From Isoptericola luteus (lineage in GTDB: Bacteria > Actinomycetota > Actinomycetes > Actinomycetales > Cellulomonadaceae), in contig NZ_JAIXCQ010000008.1 in NCBI RefSeq assembly GCF_020297055.1, forward strand, positions 124,001 through 188,000: a stretch of 64,000 nt of DNA. Direction: 5' to 3'. Of this stretch, positions 43,663 through 52,105 are shown piece after piece. Position 1 is the stretch's first letter. Every line of letters begins with the position of its first letter. The notes below the pieces were generated by a model, which had not been told where the DNA came from, searched no databases, and saw nothing but the letters and a program-made list of their open reading frames with translations. Position numbers and translations under genes: made by a program.

Positions 43663-45147
43663 ATGACCGCACTGCGCGACGAGACCGTGGGAGACCTGAC
43701 CGGCGGGGACCTCCCGGTCGCCGTACCGACGTACGACCGGTCGGCGCTGCGCGCCGGCATCGTCCACCTCGGTGTCGGGGGGTTCCACCGCGCGCACCAG
43801 GCGATGTACCTCGACCGGCTGATGACCGAGGGCAAGGCGCTCGACTGGGCGATCTGCGGCGTCGGCGTCCTGCCCCACGACGCCCGGATGCGCGACGCCC
43901 TGATGAGCCAGGACGGGCTGTACACGCTGGTGCTCAAGCACCCGGACGGCACGCTCGAGGGCCGCGTCATCGGGTCGATCGTGGACTTCCTGCTCGCGCC
44001 GGACGATCCGGAGGCGGTCATCGAGAAGATGGCCTCGCCCCAGATCAGGATCGTCTCCCTGACCGTCACCGAGGGCGGCTACAACGTCCACCCGGTGACG
44101 GGGGAGTTCGACGCCCAGGACCCGGCGGTCGTGGCCGACCTCGCGCCGGGCGCCGTTCCTGCGACCACGTTCGGGCTGGTCACGGAGGCGCTGCGCCGTC
44201 GTCGGGACCGCGGCGTCACGCCGTTCACCGTGGCCAGCTGCGACAACATCCAGGGCAACGGCGACGTCGCGCACCGGATGTTCACCGCGTTCGCGCGCCT
44301 CAAGGACGCCGAGCTCGCCGGCTGGATCGAGGCGAACGTGCCCTTCCCGAACTCGATGGTCGACCGCATCACGCCCGTGACCACGGACGACGACCGGGCC
44401 ATGGTCGCGGACCGGTTCGGCATCGACGACGCCTGGCCCGTGGTGGCGGAGCCGTTCACGCAGTGGGTGATCGAGGACCGGTTCGCGGACGGTCGCCCGC
44501 CTTACGAGGACGTCGGAGCGCAGCTCGTGGACGACGTCGAGCCGTACGAGCTCATGAAGCTCCGGCTCCTCAACTCCAGCCACCAGGCGCTGTGCTACCT
44601 CGGCTACCTCGCCGGGTACCGGTACGCGCACGAGGTCTGCTCGGACCCGGCGTTCGTGCAGTTCCTGCGCGACTACATGGCTCGCGAGGGCGAGCCGACG
44701 ATGCTGCCCGTGCCCGGCATCGACCTCGCCGCGTACCAGGACACGCTCATCGAGCGGTTCGCCAACCCCCACGTGCGCGACACCCTCGCACGGCTGTGCG
44801 CCGAGTCGTCCGACCGCATCCCCAAGTGGCTGGTCCCCGTGATCCGGGCGAACCTCGCGTCCGGGGGCGAGATCCACCGGTCGGCCGCCGTCGTCGCCTC
44901 CTGGGCGCGCTACGACGAGGGCGTCGACGAGCAGGGCGAGCCCATCGAGATCGTGGACCGGTACGCAGACCGGCTCAAGGCCGCCGCGGCGAGGAACCGC
45001 GAGGACCCGCTGGCCTTCGTGCGCGACGAGGAGCTCTTCGGGGACCTGGCCTCCCAGCCGCGCTTCGTCGAGGCGTACACCGCGGCACTCGACTCGCTGC
45101 ACGCGCTCGGTGCCCGGGCGACGGTGGTGAAACTGGCCGGCGCCTGA
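43663..45147 (+). CDS. Mannitol dehydrogenase family protein (polyol/fructuronate oxidoreductase)
   Basis: 494 residues from ATG 43663 (GAAGGAG and GAGG upstream). It is an NAD-dependent long-chain dehydrogenase: N-terminal Rossmann region (AGIVHLGVGGFHRAHQAMYLD), SLTVTEGGYN, FTVASCDNIQGNGDV, VPFPNSMVDRITPVT, and the catalytic K-N-H signature LMKLRLLNSSHQALCYLGYLAG. It oxidises mannitol, arabinitol or sorbitol to the ketose; fructuronate reduction is a related possibility. Length is typical. Shared half-sites with the ABC importer 7 kb downstream suggest a mannitol/polyol-utilisation regulon broken up by the IS and the ABC/peptide module. Confidence 0.88.
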   Translation: MTALRDETVGDLTGGDLPVAVPTYDRSALRAGIVHLGVGGFHRAHQAMYLDRLMTEGKALDWAICGVGVLPHDARMRDALMSQDGLYTLVLKHPDGTLEGRVIGSIVDFLLAPDDPEAVIEKMASPQIRIVSLTVTEGGYNVHPVTGEFDAQDPAVVADLAPGAVPATTFGLVTEALRRRRDRGVTPFTVASCDNIQGNGDVAHRMFTAFARLKDAELAGWIEANVPFPNSMVDRITPVTTDDDRAMVADRFGIDDAWPVVAEPFTQWVIEDRFADGRPPYEDVGAQLVDDVEPYELMKLRLLNSSHQALCYLGYLAGYRYAHEVCSDPAFVQFLRDYMAREGEPTMLPVPGIDLAAYQDTLIERFANPHVRDTLARLCAESSDRIPKWLVPVIRANLASGGEIHRSAAVVASWARYDEGVDEQGEPIEIVDRYADRLKAAAARNREDPLAFVRDEELFGDLASQPRFVEAYTAALDSLHALGARATVVKLAGA

Positions 45148-45168
45148 GGACAAGAGCGCATGTGCCGG

Positions 45169-45178
45169 ACATTAGCGG
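45169..45178 (+). repeat. Target-site duplication, left copy
   Basis: ACATTAGCGG immediately left of the IS terminal repeat; the identical copy is at 46682-46691. A 10-bp duplication fits IS4-family insertion. Confidence 0.8.
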
Positions 45179-46582
45179 CAACGCCATTCGGTGAGCCGTC
45201 GGGTGCGTGCGTCAAGACGGTGGTCTGGATCGTGACGGGGCGGGTGCGGCGGTCGGCGTTGCGTTCCTTGGCGCGGTACATGGAGATCGCGCGTTTGATG
45301 ATGCGGGCGCGGATTCGTGGGCGGCGTGCGGGCATCAGGGCCTCCAGGACGGCGGTGCCGATACGGCCCACGAGGTCGATCGTGGTGTCGTTGATGATCC
45401 CGGTGGCGCGGATGACCTGGTCGCGGGCGGTTTTCGGCGCGATGTGAACGAGGCCCGGTCCGGGTCGATGTCGGGCCGGGCCAGAACGGCGTCGGCCATG
45501 GCGGTCCGCAGGATCTGGTAGGTGGCCAGTAGTGCCCAGGTCTCCTGGACGACGGCGGCGGGGTGACGAGCGCGTAGGACCCGCCCGCCCAGGATCGTGG
45601 ACTTCGGCTCGAGGTAGGACGTCTCGATCTCCCACCGCTGGTGGTAGAGCCGCACCAGTGTGATCGCGGGTGCCTCGCGGGGGTCGGTGAGCGTGGCCAG
45701 TAGCCGGTAGGTCCCGGACTGGGTGGTGCCGTCCGGGGCCCTGGAGATGATCTGCGCGTCGATGACCCGCACGGACACGTCCCCGGCCCTGGTCAGGAAC
45801 GATCCGTCGGCCAGCCGTTCCCCGACGGGCAGTTTCATCGCGTTCGTGCCCGTCTTGGCGCGGATCAGCAGGTCCGCGCCGGTCTGGGAGACCTGGGCCA
45901 GGAACCGGTAGGTCGCGAAGTTCCGGTCGGCGAGCAGCAGCATCCCGGCCCGTAGACCACCGGTGGCGGCCAGCTGGGCGGCATAGGTCAGTTCCCCGAC
46001 CTTGTCGGTGCCGAACACCGCCTCGATCACCGACCGGGTGCCGCAGGCCACGACCGCGACCAGGCGCAGCATCGGATACCCCGCAGCGCCGTTCGGCCCG
46101 GGCGACGGCTTGGGGAACACCGCCAGGTTCGCCGGGCTGTGCGCCACGGCGATCTGGGTGCCGTCGATCGCGACGACCAGCCTCTCGGCGAACCGCGCCG
46201 CCTGCCTAGCGGTGGTCGCGGCACCACCCTTGAGCAGGTCGAACAGCGCCTTGAGCGATCCGGGACCGACCCGCCGCATCGCCTCGGTCACCGACGCGGG
46301 CGCGGGCGCGGGCTGCTCACCGGGCAAAGAGGCGGTCAGCCTCGCCCAGACCTGCCCCCATCCCAGATGCTCGAACAGGCCCCCGGCGAGCAGCAGGTAG
46401 ACCACCACCCGTGACGGCAGCAACCGCACCCGCCGCTGCACGCCGACGGCCGCGGCCAGGACCGCGTCGACCATCTCGAACGGCACGAGGCGAGTCAGCT
46501 CGCCCAGGTGCCCAGGAGCCGACACGCCCGGAGCATGACGGATGACAGAATCGGACACAGCAGCCTTTGTGGAGGTGGGCAC
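45179..46582 (-). pseudogene. IS4-family transposase, frameshifted
   Basis: The frame from GTG 46582 carries the DDE transposase: RRVRLLPSRVVVYLLLAGGLFEHLGW, VVAIDGTQIAVAHSP (first Asp), MLLLADRNFATYRFL (second Asp), RLYHQRWEIETSYLEPK with the YREK-type Glu. It then reads DPDRASFT and drifts out of frame. The proper C-terminus (TARDQVIRATGIINDTTIDL, then PARRPRIRARIIKRAISMYRAK) lies in the next frame, so one base is missing near 45441-45446. A slip on AAAA could in principle bypass this. The corrected frame has no stop before the element's left end. Probably inactive. Confidence 0.8.
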
Positions 46583-46681
46583 GTCTTGGCGGACAAGACC
46601 ACTTCTACAAGGGCCGCACCCCTATGACCAGGCACAACAGCGACTTGACCTCAAGTCGAGACCCGCAACCGAACGGCGTTG
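45179..46681. mobile_element. IS4-family insertion sequence, 1503 bp
   Basis: The element is bounded by imperfect terminal inverted repeats (CAACGCCATTCGGT on the left, CAACGCCGTTCGGT read inward from the right) and a 10-bp direct target repeat ACATTAGCGG. It contains one transposase gene on the minus strand. Length, repeat type and duplication size fit the IS4 family. The right end terminates in GGCGTTG, which contributes TTG to a hybrid -35 box for the downstream operon. Confidence 0.85.
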
Positions 46682-46707
46682 ACATTAGCGGTGAGTCGCC
46701 CTAGGTT
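46679..46707 (+). promoter_or_regulatory. Hybrid promoter formed at the IS right junction
   Basis: TTGACA (46679-46684) has its TTG in the IS terminal repeat and its ACA in the target duplication. After exactly 17 bp comes TAGGTT (46702-46707), a good actinobacterial -10. Before insertion the same place would have read CGGACA, a poor -35. The promoter points at the secreted peptide/ABC operon; a GAGGAGGAG sits downstream in the leader. Confidence 0.7.
46682..46691 (+). repeat. Target-site duplication, right copy
   Basis: ACATTAGCGG, identical to 45169-45178. Its first three bases complete the hybrid -35 box TTGACA with the IS end. Confidence 0.8.
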
Positions 46708-46726
46708 CCTGCGAGGAGGAGCACCC

Positions 46727-46767
46727 TGTGGCCACGCCCTTGTGGCCAGCCCTTGTGGCCACGCCCT
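46727..46767 (+). repeat. Three tandem 13-14 bp repeats in the operon leader
   Basis: TGTGGCCACGCCCT, TGTGGCCAGCCCT, TGTGGCCACGCCCT follow one another without gaps. Units 1 and 3 contain the self-complementary GTGGCCAC and could form a hairpin upstream of the ribosome site (GGAGGTG at 46774-46780). Confidence 0.75.
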
Positions 46768-46782
46768 CGACGTGGAGGTGTC

Positions 46783-47175
46783 GTGAAGGCTCGCACAATG
46801 GTGGGTTCGATCGTGCTGGCGGCTCTGCTCGCAACACCGACCGCAGCGCACGGGATCCAGGCCACGCTGCACTCGACAGCGACGGGTGTCGACTCGTGGA
46901 ATTTTGATCAGGGCAACACCGCGACGCAGTTCTTCAAGGCGGGAGTCAAGGTCAAGGACACGGCTGCCGACAACCACGCGGTCTACTCCACCTACACCCT
47001 CCGGGATCTAGCGGTCGGCAGGACCGAGGCCGAGGCGCGGAGGAACAACCACGGTGGATACGGCTCGACGGCCACGGTCGGTGGTTACACGAACCACAAG
47101 GTGGTCAAGCACCGGGGATCCGTCGATATCCAGTTGCTCCCCGACCGGCACGGGGCCTGGCGGTACCCGAGCTGA
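46783..47175 (+). CDS. Secreted peptide of unknown family, operon partner of an ABC transporter
   Basis: 130 residues from GTG 46783 (GGAGG four bases upstream). Signal peptide MKARTMVGSIVLAALLATPTAAHG (about 24 residues) is followed by a mature chain of about 105 residues with no cysteine, rich in His, Asn, Gly, Thr (NNHGGYGSTATVGGYTNHKVVKHRG). The mature chain is basic and looks beta-rich. The stop overlaps the next ATG by one base. The arrangement secreted peptide, ABC ATPase, FtsX-like permease resembles lactococcin 972-type bacteriocin loci, but the tryptophan-containing signature of that family is absent. Either a bacteriocin-like effector or a peptide handled by the transporter. Confidence 0.68.
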   Translation: MKARTMVGSIVLAALLATPTAAHGIQATLHSTATGVDSWNFDQGNTATQFFKAGVKVKDTAADNHAVYSTYTLRDLAVGRTEAEARRNNHGGYGSTATVGGYTNHKVVKHRGSVDIQLLPDRHGAWRYPS

Positions 47176-47855
47176 TGCTTTCCGGGACGCCGGCGGTCGT
47201 CCTCGACGAAGTCGAAGTCGTCGTCGGCCACGCGGTGGCGCTCCCAGCGACGGACCTGTGTCTGGCGGAGGGCGAGATCCTCGCATTGATGGGTCCGTCT
47301 GGCAGTGGCAAGACGACGCTGCTCGACTGTGTGCTCGGCACCCGGCTTCCGACGTCGGGCAGGGTGACCGTGCTCGGGGTCGACCTCGGCGGTCGGTCTC
47401 CTTCCGAGGTCAGTCGACTGCGACGACGTTCCATCGGAATCGTCGCGCAGAACCCTCAGCTGCTGCCTGAGCTCTCCGTGGTCGAGAACGTCGCCGTCGC
47501 CCTCCTGTTCAACGGAGTGCCGCGCCGGCGGGCGCTAGCGCGCGGGCAGGCGGTGCTCGAGGAGGTCGGGCTTTCGGACGCGATGACCAAGAGACCGGGC
47601 CACCTCTCCGGTGGAGAGGCACAGCGGGTCGCGCTGGCCCGTGCGTTGGCGCAGGACGACGTCAGGCTCCTCGTGGCGGACGAGCCGACGGCCGCCCTTG
47701 ACGAGGCATCAGTCATCGCCACGACCGACCTGCTCGTCGGGACGGCCAGGACTCGAGGCGTGTCAGTCGTCGTCGCGACCCACGACCGCGCGGTCGCGGC
47801 CCGATGTGACCGCGTCCAGATGCTCCGGCACGGCAGCCTCATGACTCCCTCGTGA
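47175..47855 (+). CDS. ABC transporter ATP-binding protein (MacB/LolD-type)
   Basis: 226 residues, start overlapping the previous stop by 1 nt. Walker A is GPSGSGKTTLLDC (about residues 40-52), Q-loop VAQNPQLLPELSVVENV, signature LSGGEAQRVALARAL, Walker B LLVADEPTAALDEAS and H-loop VATHDRAVAARCD. This is the MacB/LolD/BceA subclass, which pairs with FtsX-like permeases and acts on lipids, peptides or toxins at the membrane. The TGA overlaps the GTG of the permease gene. Codon use is less strictly GC3 than neighbours. Confidence 0.92.
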   Translation: MLSGTPAVVLDEVEVVVGHAVALPATDLCLAEGEILALMGPSGSGKTTLLDCVLGTRLPTSGRVTVLGVDLGGRSPSEVSRLRRRSIGIVAQNPQLLPELSVVENVAVALLFNGVPRRRALARGQAVLEEVGLSDAMTKRPGHLSGGEAQRVALARALAQDDVRLLVADEPTAALDEASVIATTDLLVGTARTRGVSVVVATHDRAVAARCDRVQMLRHGSLMTPS

Positions 47856-50044
47856 TCACGGCCGTCAGGCTCGCCCTGAGGCTCGCTCTGAGCCGTGATG
47901 CTCGTCAGCGGTGGCGTCAGGTGAGCATCATCGGGTCAGCGGCGCTCGCTGCGTTCGTCCTCGTCCTCGGTGTTGTGGTCGTGGCGGCGTCCGCAGAGGT
48001 CGAGGCGAAGCTCTCTGCGCGGATGCCGATCTCGCCGACGGACGACATCGGCGAGAGCCTGCTGACGCTGACGCCGCGAGGGTTCGTCATCGAAGATCAG
48101 GAAGTGTTCCTCCGGTGGATCGAGCCGTTGCCGGGGCACGAGGATGATCCCGATGTCGTGCCGCCGGGCCTTGCGCGACTTCCGGAACCAGGCGAAGCGG
48201 TCCTGTCCCCGGGCCTCGTCCAGCTCGGTTACGACGCCGCCGATCTCGGCCTCGTGTCGTCCGGAGCCGGCACGGGTGTCGACGGGACGATCGGACCCGA
48301 GGGTGTCGGGACTCAGGACGAGCTTGTCGTCTGGGTGCGTCCCGAAGAGGGTCGGAGCCTCGAGGGTGAGGGGATCGCGGTCGTGCGCTTCCCCTCGTCG
48401 ACCGAGGTCGCGGCGATGGAGGATCATGAAGACGTCCTCGCCGACTATCCGATGCTCCGTCTCACCGAGGCATCCACGCTGGTGCTCACGTTCTTCGTCA
48501 TCCCCGCGCTGCTGATGCTCGTGCTGTCCACAAGGGCCAGGTCCGAGGTGCGGACGGAGCGCTCGGAGTTCCTCCTGCTTCTCGGGGTCTCACGCACCTT
48601 GGTGCGGGGGATTCTCGCGCTCGAGGGCGCCGTCCTCGCAGGCGTCGGCGCCCTGGCAGGAGCGTTCGTCCACGTGCTGATCGGGCCGACGTTCACCACC
48701 GTTCCGTTGACGGGGACAAATTTTCTGCCTGGGGCGCTGCAGGCGCAGCCCTTCGCCCTGCTCGACGGCTCGGCCCTGGTCGTCGCGACCGCCGCGTTCG
48801 CCTGTGCTGCGGGCAGGCTCGAGCCGTCCCTACGGCTGCGGCCGATGCGTCGGGTGAGCGGCTGGCGGGCCGTGCCGGTGCTCCTGGGCACCTTGGCCGT
48901 CGCGAGCACGGCACTGCTGAAGATCGACGGCACCGCCCTGTTCGTCGTGGGTGTGCTGTTCGTCGCGTTGGGCTTGCCGGTCTCCGCGGCTTGGTTCGCC
49001 CAGCAGGCGGCTCGGGTCTGGGGGAGAAGGCCTGACCCGGCCGTGTGGATGGCGTCGGCGAGAATCGTCCACGACCCTCAGCGGGCCGCCCGGGTCGCGG
49101 CCCTTCTCGGCCTTTCCGTCTTCCTCGGGGCGACGAGCGTGTCCATGTATCTGGGGCCGATGGGCGGGATGACCTCGGGGTCGAGCTCGTCGTCGGGTGC
49201 GGCGGCTGCTTACTCCGTGGATTGGTTGGACGGCCGTGACGGCGATCTCATGACGCTCACGCAACGGATGGCTGACATCGACGACGCGGTGCTCGTCCTG
49301 CCCGTGGGTCACGAGGCGTCCGCTGACGACTACCGTGTTCCAGCCGTCGGGCTCGACGACTGCGCCACGCTCGAGCCGTTGGCCGGATTCCTGGGCGGCG
49401 CGCCGTGCGACTCCTCTGGGGCGCCGACGAGCCAGGTGCGCGACACGTTCCGCGAGGCTCTCGACCTTGAGATCGTCGAGACCTCTGGGCTCGTGGGCGG
49501 GAGCGGATCCGGCGACTCGCAGGTGATCAGTGCTGCCCTGCTGTTGGCGGACCACTCCGTGTCCGCGGCGAGCGTGCATCACGCCGGCGCACCACTGCCC
49601 GGGTTCAACCCGGCCGACCTTATGAGCACCCGCATGTCCTGGGGAGTGATCGCGGGATGGATCGCCGCAGTGTGGGCGATATCGGTCCTCACCCTGGGCG
49701 CCGCCGTCCTCCGCGAGCTGATCGAGCACGCGCGCGAGGTGCACCGTGACACCCGGCGCCTGGTACTCATCGGACTCGAGCCAGCAGAGTCGGCACGTGT
49801 CGGCCGGTGGACGCTCCTCATACCGATTGCGGCGACGATCCCGGTGAGCTTCGTCTGCGGCCTTCTCGCCTCGTTCTTCGGGACGGGGCCCGAGGTCACG
49901 CGCTACACGCCGGCATGGATCACGCTCTACACGGTGATCGCGCTGGTCATGACGGGCGTCGCGGTCGCGGCGGGCGGCCTCATGACCGCGGCGGACCGTC
50001 GTCGCGGGCGGCGGACTCGCGGACCGCGCGCGCTTCAGCGATAG
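47852..50044 (+). CDS. FtsX/MacB-like ABC permease
   Basis: 730 residues from GTG 47852. About ten membrane helices are arranged as in BceB/FtsX-type permeases: helix 1 (about 24-47), a large extracytoplasmic domain (about 48-205), helices at about 208-228, 253-280, 303-322, 342-362, 366-388 and 415-435, a second extracytoplasmic domain (about 440-605) with GMTSGSSSSSGAAAAYSVDW, and three final helices (about 612-640, 665-690, 700-720). With the ATPase it likely extrudes, senses or gives immunity to a peptide. The last 65 bp overlap the convergent YihY-like gene. Not recognised as a named subfamily. Confidence 0.8.
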   Translation: MITAVRLALRLALSRDARQRWRQVSIIGSAALAAFVLVLGVVVVAASAEVEAKLSARMPISPTDDIGESLLTLTPRGFVIEDQEVFLRWIEPLPGHEDDPDVVPPGLARLPEPGEAVLSPGLVQLGYDAADLGLVSSGAGTGVDGTIGPEGVGTQDELVVWVRPEEGRSLEGEGIAVVRFPSSTEVAAMEDHEDVLADYPMLRLTEASTLVLTFFVIPALLMLVLSTRARSEVRTERSEFLLLLGVSRTLVRGILALEGAVLAGVGALAGAFVHVLIGPTFTTVPLTGTNFLPGALQAQPFALLDGSALVVATAAFACAAGRLEPSLRLRPMRRVSGWRAVPVLLGTLAVASTALLKIDGTALFVVGVLFVALGLPVSAAWFAQQAARVWGRRPDPAVWMASARIVHDPQRAARVAALLGLSVFLGATSVSMYLGPMGGMTSGSSSSSGAAAAYSVDWLDGRDGDLMTLTQRMADIDDAVLVLPVGHEASADDYRVPAVGLDDCATLEPLAGFLGGAPCDSSGAPTSQVRDTFREALDLEIVETSGLVGGSGSGDSQVISAALLLADHSVSAASVHHAGAPLPGFNPADLMSTRMSWGVIAGWIAAVWAISVLTLGAAVLRELIEHAREVHRDTRRLVLIGLEPAESARVGRWTLLIPIAATIPVSFVCGLLASFFGTGPEVTRYTPAWITLYTVIALVMTGVAVAAGGLMTAADRRRGRRTRGPRALQR

Positions 50045-51038
50045 CGTCGCGCCGCTTAGCTTCCTTCTTGTCGCTGGCGCGCGTGTCGCGTGGCGGGAGC
50101 TGGATGGACTCCTCGGCGGCGATACCGCCCTGCAGCTCGCGGCTGCGCTCCAGCTCGGCGTCGAGCTCGGCTCCGAACAGGAGCGCGAGGTTGGTGATCC
50201 ACAGCCACAGCAGGAACACGATCACGGTGCCGAGGAGCCCGTAGGACCCGTAGTTGCCGAAGTTCGCCACGTAGAAGCCGAAGGCGGCCGACGCGATCGC
50301 CCAGACGACGATCGCCACGAGGGCGCCGATGCTGATCCAGCGGAACTTGGGCTGCCGCACGTTCGGCGTCAGGTGGTAGAGCAGGGCGACGACGATGACG
50401 ACGAGCAGCAGCGCGAACGGCCACTTCGCGATGTTCCACACGGTGATCGCGACGTCGCCCAGCCCCACTGCCGAGCCGACCGCGCGCGCCACGGGTCCGG
50501 ACAGCACCAGGCTCGCGACGACGAGGGCCGCGAGGAGGACGACGACGAGCGTGACGAGGAGCATGATCGGGCGCAGCTTCCAGATGGGGCGCCCCTCCTC
50601 GACCTCGTACACCCGGTTCATGGCCCGCCCGAACGCGTTCACGTAGCCGGAGGCCGACCACAGGGCGATGACGAGGCCGACGACGAGGGCGAGCCCGGCG
50701 CCCGTCGAGCCCACCAGCTGCTCGACGAGGGGCTGGATGATCGCCAGCGTCTCTTCCGGCAGGAAGTCGCTGAGCGTCGTCAGGATCGAGTCGATCGCCG
50801 CCTTGGGGTCGCCGACGAAGCCGAGCAGGGACACCAGCGCCAGCGTGGCGGGTGCCGCGGCCAGGACGGCGTAGTAGGTCAGTGCGGCGGCCAGGTCGGT
50901 GCACTGGTCGTCCATGAACTCGCGGACGGCCCCCTTGAACGCCAGCTTCCACGACGGCTTGCGCAGGTCGGGCGGGGAGTCTGGCTTGCGCGGGTCGTCG
51001 GGGGCGGGTTCGGTGCGATGCTCGCCGGTCTCGGTCAT
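49980..51038 (-). CDS. YihY/BrkB family membrane protein
   Basis: 352 residues from ATG 51038, with GGGAGGT upstream. Six to seven membrane helices and family blocks: FMDDQCTDLAAALTYYAVLAAAPATLALVSLLG, ALWSASGYVNAFGRAMNRVYEVEEGRPIWKLRP, LLYHLTPNVRQPKFRWISIGALVAIVVWAIASAAFGFYVANFGNYGSYGLLGTVIVFLLWLWI and NLALLFGAELDAELE. The family is unrelated to RNase BN despite older naming; function unknown, sometimes linked to envelope or export. Its 3' end overlaps the ABC permease gene by 65 bp. Confidence 0.9.
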   Translation of the reverse strand: MTETGEHRTEPAPDDPRKPDSPPDLRKPSWKLAFKGAVREFMDDQCTDLAAALTYYAVLAAAPATLALVSLLGFVGDPKAAIDSILTTLSDFLPEETLAIIQPLVEQLVGSTGAGLALVVGLVIALWSASGYVNAFGRAMNRVYEVEEGRPIWKLRPIMLLVTLVVVLLAALVVASLVLSGPVARAVGSAVGLGDVAITVWNIAKWPFALLLVVIVVALLYHLTPNVRQPKFRWISIGALVAIVVWAIASAAFGFYVANFGNYGSYGLLGTVIVFLLWLWITNLALLFGAELDAELERSRELQGGIAAEESIQLPPRDTRASDKKEAKRRDAIAEARAVRESAARDDGPPRS

Positions 51039-51097
51039 GCGTACCTCCCTGGTGACCCCCAGGTTCGGCCGGGTCGCGGTGTTCCGCACGTCGAGGC

Positions 51098-52045
51098 TCA
51101 GGCCGAGGGCGCCTCGAGCAGGTGCTCCATCTCGAGCGCGGCGGCCTCGTCGCACACGAGGACGGTGGCGACGCCGCCCAGCACGGCGGCGCGCAGCCCG
51201 GCTCCGGCCTGGGCGCCGTAGCCCACGGCCACGACCTCGGGGGTGCGCACGAGCTGGTCGAGGGTCACGCCGACGACGCGGGCGTCGAGCGGCGTGACGA
51301 CGCGCCGCCCCGCGGCGTCGAACAGCCGCCCCGAGCACTCGGCGATCGCCCCGCCGGCGGCCGCGGCGCGACGCTCGTCACCGGTGACCTGCGGGTAGAC
51401 GGTGGAGCCGGTGTCGGTCCAGGCGCCGACGGCGACGACGGCCAGGTCGAGGCTGTCCGCACGGTCGAGGGCGGCGGCGATCTCGGTCTGACGGCGCATG
51501 CCGGCGGCGGTGGACGGGTCACCGACGAGCAGCGGCGACCATACGGGCCACGTGCGCACGCCCGACATCGAGCGGAAGGTCTGGGTCAGCCCGAGCGAGT
51601 CGCCGGCGCCGCTGACGGGCAGCGCCCCGACGAGCTGGACGACGTCGCACGGGGGCAGCGTGCCGAGGTGGTGCACGGCCGCCTCGACCGTGCGCGACCA
51701 GGAGATGCCGATCGTGGTGCCGGCGGGCGCCCGCTCGGCGAGCACGCGGGCGAGGGCGTGCGCGACGGAGGTGCGGGTGCCCTCCGCGTCCGAGCCGGAC
51801 GGCACGACGACCACCTGCTCCGCGCCGAGGGCGTCGGCGAGACGCCGGGACCGTTCGCCGTCCAGGTGGGCGGGCGGGGTGATCTCGATGCGCACGATCC
51901 CGGAGTCCCGGGCCTCCGCGAGCAACCGGGCGACCTGGAACCGGGACACGCCGTAGCGCTGCGCGATGTCCACCTTCGACGATCCGTCGAGGTAGTAGTC
52001 GCGGCTCACGTCGACGAGGAGCCGCGCGTGCTCGGGATCGGACAC
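51098..52045 (-). CDS. SorC/DeoR-type sugar-binding transcriptional regulator
   Basis: 315 residues from GTG 52045 (GAGGAA just upstream). The helix-turn-helix is RLLVDVSRDYYLDGSSKVDIAQRYGVSRFQVARLLAEARDSGIVRI. The large C-terminal domain shows SorC features: VVVPSGSD, GTTIGISWSRTVEAAVHHL, VVQLVGALP, AGDSLGLTQTFRSMSG and VAVGAWTDTGSTVY, binding phosphorylated or free sugars and polyols. It is divergent from the polyol-type importer. CARAYGAG half-sites upstream of both the importer and the polyol dehydrogenase are its probable targets. Confidence 0.88.
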   Translation of the reverse strand: MSDPEHARLLVDVSRDYYLDGSSKVDIAQRYGVSRFQVARLLAEARDSGIVRIEITPPAHLDGERSRRLADALGAEQVVVVPSGSDAEGTRTSVAHALARVLAERAPAGTTIGISWSRTVEAAVHHLGTLPPCDVVQLVGALPVSGAGDSLGLTQTFRSMSGVRTWPVWSPLLVGDPSTAAGMRRQTEIAAALDRADSLDLAVVAVGAWTDTGSTVYPQVTGDERRAAAAGGAIAECSGRLFDAAGRRVVTPLDARVVGVTLDQLVRTPEVVAVGYGAQAGAGLRAAVLGGVATVLVCDEAAALEMEHLLEAPSA

Positions 52046-52105
52046 GGTTCCTCGATTCTGCGGCAGAGGCGAGCGTCGATACCGCGGCACGTGAGCGGAT
52101 GGTCT

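Noticed and set aside
45435-45450. Programmed -1 frameshifting in the transposase at AAAA
   Set aside because: The sequence is not a full slippery heptamer, and adding one C at TTCACATCG would restore a family-like IAPKTARDQ stretch, so a deletion is simpler.
46783-47175. Assignment of the secreted peptide to the lactococcin 972 family
   Set aside because: The gene order fits, but the mature sequence lacks the characteristic Trp/Tyr-rich short pattern, and it is longer. I left it unassigned.
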